In this document: piece by piece, positions 28,101 to 43,100 of the stretch
Layout: the number at the start of each line of letters is the position of its first letter
How positions within the stretch are numbered: the stretch's first letter is position 1
Source of the DNA: Ciona savignyi
Taxonomy: Eukaryota; Chordata; Ascidiacea; Phlebobranchia; Cionidae
Length of the DNA stretch: 64,000 bases
Assembly (NCBI GenBank): GCA_000149265.1
Contig: CH003106.1
Location: forward strand, 218,924-282,923
Direction of reading: 5' to 3'
Notes under the pieces: generated by a model
The model's input: only the letters and a program-made list of their open reading frames with translations
Database searches by the model: none
What the model was told of the DNA's origin: nothing
Made by a program: the position numbers and the translations under genes

Positions 28101-31100
28101 ATAACCTGACCACTTTTTATTTTTATATTGTTTCCATAACTCTGCGATTTCACTAATTTATTTTGCAATCATAAGCTTTTACCATTTTCTTGATCACATA
28201 ATAACATAAATCAATAATTCAATGTCCTGCCGCATTCTCGACTTGCTTATATTCTGGTATTGACTTAAATTCCATAATTTCCCGTTATTTTTTTTATACG
28301 CCGCACCATAAAATTTTCTCTGATTTTATTTATTTTTTCCTGATGTACTGCCGTTGATTTTATGCTTGCATTATGTTATATTTTAATTGTTTTTAAGTGC
28401 AATAACTGTAAACCAAACTGCCCTGTCGGTTAGAAGTTTGCGCGTCACCTTTCGACCGGGAGGTCGCGTGTATACCATTACCAACCGCTGGTTTAGTACA
28501 TGGTGCTTTTCTTTGTTTTTATGGGTAATCAAGGGAAATTAGCATTACGATCGTGTGGTTAAATGCTTAATGCCACTTATTCATATAACAACTATATGAA
28601 AACATTTTTAGCGATAGATTCGAATCTTAGCCAGATAAAAACAACTGGACATCGGCTTAACCTATAGTCATAGTGGACAGATGGGTTAAACTAAAACAGT
28701 TAGAGTGTGCTGGTCGGCACAAATCTGAAGATTGTTAACGGGACAACTTCTCTTGCGTTTTCCTTTTTTACTGAGATAAAGTTTGAATATTATGTTTTAA
28801 TGTTACCCACAGCGCATAATGTTACCACTTGTTAGATTGACTGTACTACGTCATCAAACATACAAGCGACGGTAAATAAATGGAATGATATATCCAAACG
28901 AAGAAACTAAGTTCATCTTCGTGTAATCGAAAATTTCCCGATATTCCATTGCCAACAAATAACATAACTTGGGTTACTGTCAAAGCAGTCGACTACCTAA
29001 TGTTTAATGTAAGCAGCTAAGATAGGAGCTGTTGTAAAAATATAATGGACTTTCCACAAAATAATGTAAATCGTCAACTTGTAAGGCAGAATTCCTGTAA
29101 TTTTTACTCAGTTTGGCCAACCCCTTCTTTCCAAAGTATTGGCGGCAAGAAAGGTCAGTTGCGTTACACTGAATAAAACAGATAAAATGTGAAACATAAT
29201 GGTTTCCCTTTCTTACAAGGAAACGCATAGTAATGGAAACCGCCTACGTTGCAATCCAATGACCTTTTATTAAATCATAAGTTACATCATCATGTTGTGA
29301 GGTGTCTTTAAGTGAATCACCAATCTATCTATATTCTGATTAAGTGTGGAGTCAAAAGCAACTAAAGTATTCGTTACACTATTGAGAGTTGCAAATTAGG
29401 TGTTTTATGTTAGGAACGTATGATAAAATGTGCAATAATTAAAACAAAAATGAAACTTTGGTTTTTGGAGATTTCTATTTGCTTTGTAGTGTTTCCGAAA
29501 TGCGTGGTTGCTGCGGAATGGAGTCAATGGAATTCTGTAAGTTCAAACCCTCCCCACAAATCGCGAGAGTTGAAATGTGGTACAAGTGGTAAAGGAATTG
29601 AATGCGCCAAACCTGGCGAAATATATTATGAAGAAGTGTATGGCTGTGGTTCGTGTAATGATCCATGGGTTAATCGTACGGTAAGTTGTATCGCTAATTA
29701 AGGGGTAAGAAGTAAACGTAGCTTTTAATATTCAAATTCCTTTTTGAGCAGAACCGTACTTGTGTTTTGCCTAAGAATATAGCACTGCCTAATACTTCTT
29801 TTAAATTACATCACAATTGCCATTGTGACTAACCCAATATGCTTTACAGTGGCCATAGTAAGAAACCAGAGTTTTTGTCATTGTCCAAAGTCATTAAAAC
29901 TCTTGATAAGTGACCAAAACCATTTTGATACATAAAAATCTGTACACGAATCTGTTGCACTATCGTTTAGAATTAACTTTTGATTAACGTAAAAGAGCAT
30001 AACCAATTGGCGTAAGCGTTAGTCAGTTGTGACGTTAGAGATACATGCGGACAGACAAATTTAGCTGCGTATTTCGTTTTAACTTTGCTGGAATTACCGC
30101 GACATTGCAGATACAAAAAGAATGCTCCGGACATTGCTACGACTCGAGCTACGACGAAAACTACATCTGTTCAACGCCTCATGCGCCGTCATGCACAAAC
30201 TTGCGTAGATACCGCTGTTATACCAATAACAACTGCACTGGAAATTGGCTGGTCACTAACACATCAAACTGCAACACCAGTTGTGGTGGCGGAGTTCGTT
30301 TCAGAACAGAGCGGTGCTTCTTAAATAGTAAGCTACCATATCATAATTTAATCGTCTGCTTTTGTATCTAATCAACTTATATTAGCTTGATTAAAGCTTG
30401 CATAAAAAATTAAGTAAGGATGACTAGTTATCCGAAATAAGGCATAATATAAATGAAATAATTTGGCATGCTGCTTTCTAACGTTTGGCTATCTACTGTC
30501 TCTAAGCAAAGAGATCAAACAATATGTCAGAAGGAAAAAAAATGACCGCTTGTTATAAAAATGTTTTAATTGTTTATAAGAATTTTACACGCTCAACGAA
30601 AAAAATGAATTCAACAGGTAGAGCATTGAATACATCGTACAACTGTCCCGGTACGAATGGGAACATGACAACACAATTGGTGACCCAAGAACAGTGCAAC
30701 ACACAAGAGTGTCCAGTAGCTACAACGAAACCAACAGAAACCACAACGAACATACCAACAACCACAACGAACATTCCAACAACCACAATGAACATACCAT
30801 CAACCACAATGAACATACCAACAACCACAATGGAGCCGACAACAACAACGAACTCAACAGAAACAACAACATTCGTTGCTGCATTCGCTTCTGGCTTACC
30901 TTTTTATATCTACATAATAATTACTTTCCTTATCGTGATTTCGATAGTCGCAGGAATTATTTTGTTCAATGTGTGTCGAAAACTAAAGGCAGAAAAAAAA
31001 CGGGAAAATTCAGATGTTGGGCAAGAAAACTTTTGGAAAATTCAGATGTTGGACAAGACAATAATTCCACGTTCCGAAAGTACAGCGAAATATAATGAAA

Positions 31101-34100
31101 CCGAAATTAAAAATAAAAGGTAAGGTTAGTTTGTCTTTATATACACAGTTTCAACAAATGGCTACCCTATCTCCAAAGAAAACAATTCCTAATTAAAAAT
31201 ATTGTTAAAAATCGATAAAAATGTTGTTGTTTTACAGCTTATTTTCTGATCAAAGTTCCAACCAATATAGCGGGAACCGACAAACAACATTTTCTACCTT
31301 CCAAGGAGGTTAGATGACTGCAGAAATTGTTAAGTTCTGGATGGTTATAGAAAAGGCACACAACGGAAGTTTTAGTTTTCAACGAGTATTAATTTTCCAC
31401 CCTAATATCAATCTAGTTGTGCTGAATTAGGCAAATTAGATCTACAGTTTTCGCCCTATCCAAAGAACCTTACTGATAATTGTCATCATTTCATATCAGC
31501 AATGTTAACTAAATAAACAATTTCAGGGGAATCCTTTTTAAGCCAAATCGCCTAAATAATTGTCTTTTCTTGTTCGGTACTTCGTTAATGCAATACTATA
31601 ATGTATTCAACAATATAACTGATTACGGCTAACAGCTAAACGTTTAGTTAATTTACATAAACGTTTATTCCGAGAACGGATGTTATCTGATTAGGTTATG
31701 AGCAAGGCTACCAGCTCAGTAGTTATGTGGTGTTGACTATTTTTGTATTACAGACAATTCAGCATTGTATGAAAACACCAAAACGTTAAATAAGAGAGTG
31801 GAACCGACCTATGTCAACACCACAACTAAAGTTCTACTCAAAACTACAGAATCTGTGGATTATATAGCCCCAAATCCCGTCACGTAAGTATTGAACTCTG
31901 TATTATAGTTTAACCCAACTACAGTAAAAAGAAAGTGGTGCCTTATACGAAAATATTAAATAACAGAATACCGAGTGCCCATAGTTGAATTGATATTATA
32001 GCAATTACGATGTGTTGTTTATGACAACCAATATATCAGGTTCTTAAAGGCCACCAGTGAACAGTACACGGCCTTTACTATCGAATATATATCGGCGGAA
32101 TAGCTTGGTGGATTAGTGCGTCGCCCTTAAGTCGAAGGGTTCCAGTTTGAAACTGCTAGCTAAAGTGTTGTGACCCTGGGCAAGGCACTTTATCTGTGGG
32201 AACCCAGTGGAGTAATAAGTTCTACCAAATTAAAGAAACGACGATTGTCCGTATGGACGCCACTTGCGTTTTCCCAGACAAGCACTAATATCCTATCTTG
32301 TCATATAATTATTCAGAAAGTTAAAAAGAGAAGCAATGCAGCGGGATAGGTGTTTGCTTATAAATTGCCCCTTTCTACATAGTGTTAACTCAGTTTGGCA
32401 TTAGGATTAACATTATATACGCAGTAGCCTTTGCACCGCTTAAATTATTAATAATTCTTAATCTGAAGGATGCATTCTGACATGTCTGGTGGTCGACCTT
32501 TGAGCATTGAAAATTTTTTTGGAAGTAAGTAATTTTAATTCAATGAAGTTATTTTTGCTATTTACTTTTTACTCTAATGAGCTTATTTCAACCGGAATTT
32601 TCTATTTCCCATTATAATTCACACGTAAATCTTTTTCATGGATCCTTTTATTCCAATCACCCGATTGTTCAACCACATTTCGGCCATACAGTGCATTGTT
32701 CAACCACCTTACAATATCTTTCAAACAGGAGATGGAGAATATATGTCTATTTCCATCAAGCCGACAACAGCCCGAAACGCAGCTCAGTAGTGCACACCTA
32801 TAAGATTTTACGTTGATCACAATAAATAAATGATTAGTCTGCTAAAATGTATTTTTACACACATATTTTATATTTTTTTATTATAGTTACTGCTCAGTTT
32901 GTGCTAGAATCGGTACCTTATTCCAAAATACCAGACGTTTTTCATTTTAGTGTCAGTTTGTGCTAGAATCGGTTTTCATTCCCCCTTTTCCCCTTAGTTA
33001 CCCCGAGTAATCTTTGCTTTACATTGACTAACACTGTAGTACAACGGCAGTGCCTGTTTAGTATCGGGTACAAAAATTCATTGTTACTTTCTGTATGCTG
33101 TTCAATGACTGTCGTTTTGCTCTGGACATATGAACCCTGGATGTAATGACGAATGTGGTTATTATTACAGCGTGCACGGAAAATGCACCAATTAGGGAAA
33201 ATGTATTTGTATACTTAGCCAAGTTTCGAATCAATGATATGGTCACTAAAAAGTGTTTTTGTAGAAAATTCGGCATAAGAATCGGGCGAGTTAACCATTA
33301 GCAACTGTTTTATTGCATTATGCGGCAAAACAATAATGAATCGAATATACTGGTTAATTTTATATGGGTAAACTTTTTTAATAATCAAAATGCATTATTA
33401 TAGATATGTAATGTTAATGTTATAACAACTATCATAATTGTGCTAAAACTTAAACGTTTGTTTTGTTGTGCTTAAAATTTCCACTCTGTTTGCAAGGGTG
33501 CAAGTAATTTTTTTGGACTTTTTGGTGTAGAATTGATATATGTTTCGACGGCGTTAACCTTTCGGCCACAGGGCCACGCGAGTCTTAAACTTATCGGTTT
33601 ATCGTACACCAATGCACAGGGTTTGTTTTGATGATTTAAATCCTTTCTGTTTTTGTAATAACAACAGCATAAACATGTGTCGTCGAAAGGTGTGATTCAT
33701 TTTGTTGGTGTTTGGAGGCGTCGCGTTTCCGCCACATCAACTTACTAAGATTGTATAAGAAATCATTTTATCGCGTATTGACAGATTGTTTCATCGCAGT
33801 GACAGGTCGTAAATTTGAGGAGTAAAACTTCTGTGCTGGTATCAAACTTGTATTTAATGAAAAAAAATAAATTTGCTGTAAACTTTTTATAAGCATCCTA
33901 TATTCCTTATTCAAATAGAATAGGTGAAAGTTTTAGAAACGTTATAGTGCTTGGAGAAATGTGTTATCAGATGACAGAACCCGATGAATTAGGAGTTAAA
34001 TAAAGTCATTATTTATCAACTGGGACAAGCAAACGGAAAAGGCGGTATCACACGGACAACCGTCAAGATCATCCCCATCACCGAGATACCGAGGTTGTTG

Positions 34101-37100
34101 CAGTGCGTTGTCCACATGTTGAAATTTTGAATGGTTTAGGTCCAATAATCCATATGCGAAATCTACTAAATGTATTTTCAAACACTTAACTGACGACTTA
34201 GCGACTGGTGTTGATCCAAGTTACAACTATGTTTATGTGGAGCATAATACAATATTGCTCATGTTTTAATAAATACTGTTTTACGGAAAGGAAAACAAAC
34301 GAAGGTTAGGGAAATGCTCTTGGGAGGAATAGTTTTCTTGATTGGCGTGTTGTGCATAAATCCCGTTTCAAGTCAAAACTGGACACATTGGACAAATTGC
34401 GCACTTCCAAACAATTGTTACATGAGCCGAGCAGTAAACTGTGTTATCAACAATGTCACCACAGAAGGTGTTAAGTGCGTCGAACAGGGTGCAATGTACG
34501 AGGAAGTATTAGAAACCCAGTGCTCTTTAACTTGCCGAGATAGCAATAACTGGATTCTGGAACCGGTAAATATGTTTTTAAATAGAAATTATCCAAACCG
34601 ACCGTTAGATAAAATAAATCGACGGGGTATATGTTTTAAGTAAGCCTGTGATTGTCACTAATCCCCATAGTCATATGGGCTTAAGATATGGACCAAATTG
34701 GGTTTTAGGGTGTGGCGTCATGTCTTGGAGATTGCTACGACAGCACCCAACTTCGCAAGTATTCCTGTGCATCTAATCCATCCTGCATCAAGATAGAAAA
34801 ACTTCGTTGCTATAACAGTACAATATGCAGCGGAATTCCTATGCTTGTCGACGGAACTCGCTGTAACGTATCCTGTGGTATTGGTTCAATTCCTCTCTAT
34901 CTTAAATGCCAGAGCGTGCCAGGTATACTTTTGGAGTAATTTTAAATAAGGTAGTTGTATACATTCGCGTTATATAAATCAAATTAAACTTACAATTTTG
35001 AAATTGGTAATATTTTATTTATATATTTTTATCGAAATGAAGCTATAGGTTATCATTAAACACGTCCCGTTGTTAAACACGTAGATTTTTTGCCATCATA
35101 TAACTGTCCTGGTACGAACGGAAGTCTCTCGACAATACTTAAGATCTTTTCAAAACCGTGTTTCGAGCGTCCGTGTCCTGTTTGGGGGTCCTGGTATGAA
35201 TCGAGTCCATGTTCCGCATCTTGTGGAAAGGCAGTGAAAACCGTATCCAGCAACTGTACTGCGTTCAACAAGCCAAGTTCTGGATGTGAAGGTTAGGCAT
35301 ATGTCGTAGCGATGGCCTTTGGTATGTTGTCAAATGCTTTTCGGGATCGTCTCAATATCTCACTATATAAAATAGGACTAAGAATTCACTAGTTTGCTTC
35401 CTAACAATTGTTTAATAAATGACAGTTTTTTAATAAAAATAATAAAATTAATTAAACCAGTTTTCCGGTGTAGGCAACAGAGATATCTAGGCGCTAAGAA
35501 TACTTCCGTAATAAGTTTAATGTATAAAACCTTATTATTCGGTCACATCTAAACACCTATCACATCTAAACACATTTTTACAGGTGCAAATGGCACGATC
35601 AAAACGAAACAAGTCCCCTGCAATTTAACGGAGTGTCCAATACGTAGTTGTAGCGCAACACCTTGTTCAAAATGGAGCTACTGGACGATCAATTGTACCC
35701 AGAGCGACTGTGAGAAAGGTGAGAAATAAAATACAACTCCACATTCTTTCAATAGACCAAGCTATGTTAAGGTTTAATAGAACAATTAAACTCTTTTACT
35801 ACTCACAGGGCTCACTCATCGCACATGTCTCGGTACCTGGAGAAACGAGTTGTACAACGAGACTTGCAAAACACATGCGTTTAATGCGTCAATTAACTGT
35901 TGCAAAACCACTCAACAACAAACAACGAATCCAAGCAGAAACCACCCAACAACAAAAACAACGACAACAACAAAGCCAAGCACATCACAGTCTTTGTCGG
36001 CCTTACCACTTCAATCAAATTTTACAAAACGTAAATATCCGGTTATGACAATCCTTATGTTGTTAAGCTCCCTCTAATTGATCCCATCCCTATGCTCAAA
36101 AAAACGATAAACGACCAGTTATATCCCATACCTTGTTGGACTTGGAACATGCTCAAATTGGTATTCATCTGTCAGGAATGTGGGCCGGTCCCATTCCGGC
36201 GAAATCTTTACTTTTAAAATCAGCTACCCCTATTTTGATGTTGATTTAAATTTAACCACTTTATGTCGTTACAGAATGGTATTTTCCGGTTATAATTGCT
36301 GGCGGCGTTTTGGTGTTGGTGGTGGCACTGATAGTTATAGTATGTCTCACTCGGTACAAGACACATCGGAGGCAAACTGTAGTCAAAACGATTTCTGGCT
36401 CGACACACCGCCCAAACAGTGGAAACGAAACAGATCTCGAGCTAATTAAGAGCAGCTTTAGTTCGTATCGCAGTTCTGCGTCGTCAGGAACTCAGCAATC
36501 AATTAACACAAAGTAATTGGGGTATATTTTACAGTGATAAACTTTAAGTAAGGTCTGCAAACGAGCGGTATCGTAACGATTTACTGTCTATCTTCTTCTG
36601 TAATTACAACTATTTAACATAAAAACCTAAAAACTGACTACCATCAAAATTTGTTTTGACTTTTATTTGTTGTTACTCTTTAATTAGAAACCAGTATTAT
36701 AATATATAGAAACCAGTATTATAATATTTGGAAACCAGTATTAATAGGTATCAGAAATCTAAACACAAATTTGTAGTTTTTCACAAACAAAAGAAGAACC
36801 GGCAAGAATACCCCAGAGAATTGGAAAAGTTGATCCTAGCGAAGCGTACCTGGATCCGATTGAAGTGGACACAAAGATGACACCGGAGGATGTGTACTCT
36901 GAGATTAACGAGAAGAATGCTAAAATAGACCCGCCCCCTCAAAATAACGACATTCTACGAACTAGTACGTATTTAGAATCGCTAGATAAATGTAATTTTT
37001 ACCGGTCTCTGTTTCGAACCCATAATGGTGTCGTTGCTAACGCCGTTGTTTGAATATAATTTGTAATCTGTATAGGTCACGTTTTTTTATTTGTCCACAC

Positions 37101-40100
37101 TACCGTACCGCTAGACAACTGTTCTGTCTGCATTTAACAGACATCGCTCTTGAACAATTATTGGTCAATATATTATAATCGGTTATGATAATTTCCTTCT
37201 CAACATTTTTATTTAATACTCATAACTTTAATAATCATAACTCATAACAGCAAACAAAGGAAGAAAAAAGTAAAAAGTGAGTGAAAATAGCAATAAAAAA
37301 GTCTAACTTCTCACCCAAACAGTCTCACTTATCTCAAGCGAATGTAGACCTAACCCTAACCCAAATTCCGGTGCTGCTCCTTTTATTTTTATTATATTAA
37401 GCTTTAGCAGTTACCATATTTTATTTGTGCAACGGGCGATAACAAATATATTAATTTTAAGATTCTGATGGCTATTTGGATTTCGGCGAAACTGCAAGTC
37501 CTTACACGGAAATGCATGATATCATCCACCCGGAATACACTAGTCACGACAATCTAACGAGTGCAAGGTACGTGTTATTAGTATAGACCTGATCAAGTTT
37601 AACTAATATAATTTGTAAAGAGAATTACAGTTGTAATTAATTCGTTTTAGAACATTAACATACTATACAAAATATGTATTACGTCAGTATGTGACGTACA
37701 GACAGGATGTCGTAGCTGTGGCTGTAGGGTCTATGTAAATAGTGCAACATTCTTTAAATATGGCGTTTACTTGCATAAAAATCATGCAACAATTTCGTTT
37801 CAGTTCATCTAGAAAGCCCAGTCAGTCCCTACAACTACCATTTCCCGTCGATTCCGAATCTGAATCCTGGGGCAAGTACATTGTATTAATGATTTGTATT
37901 GTCGTCAGATATTTTTCTTCTAGACAGTGATTCAACGATAAAACCCTTAGTTGTCTATGGACTCCACACTTTTCCTCAGGCTTTAAATCGTTAGTTCGTA
38001 AATAATTTTTGTTGGAACATTATTGTTTTTTAGCTTAGGTTGGTAACCGCGTCCGCTATTCTTATTATGTTCATTTGTCATATTTTTCTGTTCCTTTGTC
38101 GTGATTTAAATCGTTTTCCAATTTTTAATACTTGGGCAAAAAATAAATGAACTAAACTAAGTAATACAAACGTTTAAATCGCCGCACGAGTGTTTTTAGC
38201 TTGATTATTTATTTTATAATTTTATCGCTTATAACGTGATGCTTTGCACCTAATAACTTGATGCTTTATCACCTGTATTTGTGGTGCAGATTCTTCGGAC
38301 TCTTCGGATAAAGATGCTGCACCAACATCTCCAGTCACCGAAAACATCTACTCCGTTCTCCCGGACGCTGTAGTGGTTGATGAGAACAAGCGAAGCAGAA
38401 GTGGAACAGATTCATCAGGCAGAAGCGTCCTTCTTTACTCTACAATCGACCCTAACGAGAAAGTCACAAAACAATTCACGACAAAGAAGAAGAAAAAGTC
38501 CCGAAAAAGGTCCTTGAGCAAAGAGTCGTTAAAATCAATGATAACCAAAGAGGGACGATCCAGGTCGTCGTCAAGAGTCCCCAGATACCCAGCCATAAGT
38601 GAAGTCGTCGATACAGCCAACGAACCAACCGAGTCATACCAGGTACCTTATCCATAATTATATCAAATCCATATATTTTTTTACTGATGAAATTTACTCA
38701 CACATGATATACCTATGTACACGAGTTTTTAAGATATATTCAATTTTGCTACTTTGTATATATTTGACCTAAAACACAGTAATTGTGGAGCATATACAAT
38801 ACAATACAATTTTTACTTGTATTGTATTGTATATGCTTCAATAGTATATGATAAAACTTCCACCTACGCCGTAAAAGAATAGTTACTATCGGAATATGCA
38901 GACACGTTTGACTTTTCAATATAAATCGTTACAATTATTTTGTAAGAGGTATATATATATATATATATATATATATTCGGCATAATAACTTGTGGACATA
39001 CAGTCGCAATTCCGTTGTTTTTACATTGCGGTGTAAATAGTTGTTCTCTTTTTTAAAAATTTTATCCATATACATTTCACTGGTTTCAATCTGAGGTTCC
39101 AGACATCCGACGCTATCCGACGCGATCCGATGCCCGAACAGGAAACTTTGTGATCGGAATAGCACATGTATACGTACAGAACGACGCACTATATCTTATA
39201 ATAAGCCTATTACATCATGATTGCACCGTTACTTGTTATAACCATCTGTTATTACAGGTTATGAATAATGCTTTAATCGAATCTGCATACGAAAATAACA
39301 ATGATGACGTAACAACCACCCGGTCACCCATGCCGATACCGCGGCAATCGACAAGAAAGATTAAAGTTGAGGTCACAGAAGACGACTATGCCGGGATAAT
39401 TGAATAAACAATTGACATAAGTGATGCATAAAAAATTAAAAAATACGAGTGTGTTCAAACAGCATACAAAATCAAACTGTTGTTGTTAATTCGCCGCAAA
39501 TAAAAGGTGACGTATTACCAAATAAATGACTCCGTTGACCCGGGCAGCAGGCTCGTTCAATGCAAGTAATAATAACGTGGTGTTTAAGTTGAATCGATTT
39601 TTTAAATCAAATATAGCTAAAACAATTCTCATGGCTTGTAGAGTTAAAAGTAGTGAAAAGTTGTGACATGGCGGCGTTAGAAAAATTCCCAGTACTGGGG
39701 GGTTTGAACATGACTTTGACCAACAGCCGCGCATCGATCTAACATACTGAGCTACCGTCACTCCAAGAAGAAAGTAGATTATTCTGGTATATCATCCCTC
39801 TCACCGTTATTATTACCGATGTCAAAATAGCGACACAAGATGTCTTAACCATAATAAGATTGATCAACAAGCAATATACCAACAGTGGTCTTAACGCGGT
39901 GTCAAATTAAAAACCCGCGAATCACTGTAGAACAACGATAAAAAACATCGTAAACAACAACCATATGTTACCAGAGTGTTTGACTACCTGATGAATGTAA
40001 AAGAACAATTGAAAAGTTAAGTAACAAAACGTAAGCAACGCTTTGTTACAAGCAACACATTATAATGGTCACCGCCTACGTAGCTGCCCACCACCAAATA

Positions 40101-43100
40101 TGGTAAACATTAATCACGCGCCAAACCGGGATACGCCGCACATTTCATCACAGGGTTGTGAGGTGTTATTATATTTGGTGATTCAACGGTCTATCTATAT
40201 CCTGACTAACATCTGAAGCTAAATCTTGCACGAGAAAGTATTCAGTACTGTACAAGATAAGTAACGAAAACTGTCACGGTCGTACGGTTTTGAATTAGAA
40301 TAGAAATGAAAAATTGGATTTTAGCGATTTTTATTTGCTATGTGGTGTTCGGGAAATGCGTGGTTGGAGCCGAATGGAATGAATGGAGATTTTTTGGTTC
40401 AAGCCCTCCCCACACATCGCGAGAGTTGAAATGTGGTGCAAGAGGTAAAGGAATTGAATGCGCCAAACCTGGCGAAATATATTATGAAAAAATAGTTGGC
40501 TGTGGTTCGTGTGCTGATCCATGGGTTAATCGTACGGTAAGTTAAATTCTTAATTGTAGAAAAAACTTAACATAGCAAGTAATATGCTATTATGAAGCAA
40601 ATAAGGGACTTATACTTTACTTAGGTTAACCGTAATTATAGATATATATTTACTATTTTAAGAGGGCAGTATAAAATATTGGAAATAAGAAACTGTGGAA
40701 ATTTGGATATTTATACTATGACGTGGAGAAGCCTATCATGGGTGCTTAGCCCGATAGAAATAAAATCAAACACGCGTATATTTATCTGTTGCTGTTCTGT
40801 TTTAATTTTTTCAATAATTACCACGACATTGCAGATACAAAAACAATGCTCTGGACATTGCTATGACTCGAGCTACGACGAAAACTACATCTGTTCAACA
40901 CCCAATGCGCCGTCATGCACAAACTTGCGTAGATACCGCTGTTATACCAATAACAACTGCACTGGAATTTGGCTGGTCACTAACACATCAAACTGCAACA
41001 CCAGTTGTGGTGGCGGAGTTCGTTTCAGAACAGATCGGTGCTTCTTAAATAGTAAGCAACAATATCATAATTTAAAATTATCTCTTTTATATTAACAGGT
41101 TGTTTAACCTGATTTAAATACATTCGTTTACCACGTATTTTAATTATACCAAAATTGTAAATTATCCTGGGGATGTGGAATGTTAAGTAAACTTGAATTT
41201 AATAATAAATTCTGTTTATATTGTTCTCTGCTAACTTTTTTGTTTTTACTAATCTTAATCTCCTGTAGTGGCTATAACAGTATCGAAGTTTACCGTTTTG
41301 GTTTGACATAGTTAAAAACACATTTCGGTATATATGCCTAGGTACATATATCAATTTCATTTACATTTCTTACCAATTTTAAATGTCAGATAGCAATTCG
41401 GAAAGATCATACAACTGTCCCGGTACGAATGGGAACATAACAACACAATTGGTGACCCAAGAACAGTGCAACACACAAGAGTGTCCAGTAGCTACAACGA
41501 ACCCAACAGAAACCACAACGAACATACCAACAACCACAATGGAGCCGACAACAACAAAAAACTCAACAGCAGCGACAAAAACACCGGTTGCGGCACCCGC
41601 TTCTGGTTTACCCTTTTACATCTACATTATCATCGGTGGAGCCGCCTTAGTTTTGATAGTCGCTGGAATTATTTTGTTTAAAGTATGTCAGAAACGCAAG
41701 AAAAAAGATAAACTGCAAACTGTGTTAAAGATGGACTATCAGGCGGATGTCGGACAGTACAACTCAGTTTATGTGAACGGTCCAGGAAACTCACGTTCCC
41801 AAAGCACAATAAAATACGACGAAACGGAAACAAAAAATGAGCGGTAAATATTCTATATAGGTTATACCAGTGATTCCCAACCGCGGCTCCGAGGGCCGCA
41901 TGCGGCTCCCAGCTAGCCTTCTTGCGGCTCTCATTGACCTTTGAAAATCCCCTAAAAAATATTAGAATCTGATTCTAATAATAAAACAAATAAAATTAGT
42001 ATTCTAAAATTTACACTTGCTTAGTTTGAAGGCTGGGAAAAAGAGTTTTTACTTCATAGTTAAAATTAGAGGCAAGGAAAGTTGTGAAAAGGATGCTATT
42101 GTTACGTCACTGTTTTCTTAAAGCAGTGTGTTTTCATGTTTTCATGAGTGTTTTCATGCGGCTCCATACGTATTCTAAAATTTAAAATTTGGCCCCGACA
42201 CTAAAAAAGGTTGGGAACCACTGGGTTATACCAATAGTCTAGTGCAGAATATTTATTTTTTTGCCGGGGGTAAAATCGGTATTGTTATGTTCAACGCATG
42301 CATTACCTAACAACTTCCGTATTATCAAAGAATACTCGTTTTTTTGTGAAAGGCACATGGTTAGAATCAATGGAAAGTATAAGACATACTATTAACAATA
42401 ATGGCAATTATAAGGCATACTTCTAACAATAATGGCCAGTATAAGGCATACTATTAACGATAATTGCAAGTATAAGACATACTATCAACAATAATTGCTA
42501 GTATAAGACATACTATTACCAATAATTGCAATTATAAGGCATACTTCTAACAATAATGGCTAGTATAAGGCATACTATTAACGATAATTGCAAGTATAAG
42601 ACATACTATCAACAATAATTGCTAGTATAAGACACACTATTACCAATAATTGCAATTATAAGGCATACTAATAAAAATAATGGCTAGTATAAGGCATACT
42701 ATTAACAATAATGGCAATTAAACGGCATATTATCAACATTAATGTTGAATTTTATTTATTACAGCTCATCATCTGATCGAAGTTCAAACCAAGGTGGCGA
42801 GAACCGAAAACCATCAACTTTATCATCCCACCATGGTAAGATGCTGATATATATATAGTCCTACTAATTGCAATAAAATCAACTAACCAGCTTTATCTAC
42901 ACCGGACTGCATAGCTTAAAATATTGTGGTGCTGAAACTGTAATATAATTAGTCGGTTGTGTCCGCGAAATGTCGTATATCGTCTTAAACTAATGCATCG
43001 TGTAAACCTAAAACTGTAAACGTTCTAATCAGGTACATCAACCTAAATAGATCGGTTAACTGGACGGCGGTGGACATGGGGAATCTGCCGATTGCCTATG

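Noticed and set aside
30574-30828. Minus-strand open frame with repeated Val/Met-rich units
   Set aside because: It is the antisense of the TSR-A stalk repeats and has no start context or neighbours to support it.
32577-32816. 79-codon plus-strand frame overlapping the last TSR-A exon
   Set aside because: The frame that continues TSR-A in phase ends at the TAG at 32790; this one is out of phase with the upstream exon.
42380-42740. Possible CRISPR array (regular 31-bp repeats)
   Set aside because: Units are contiguous with no unique spacers and lie in an animal gene intron; it is a minisatellite.
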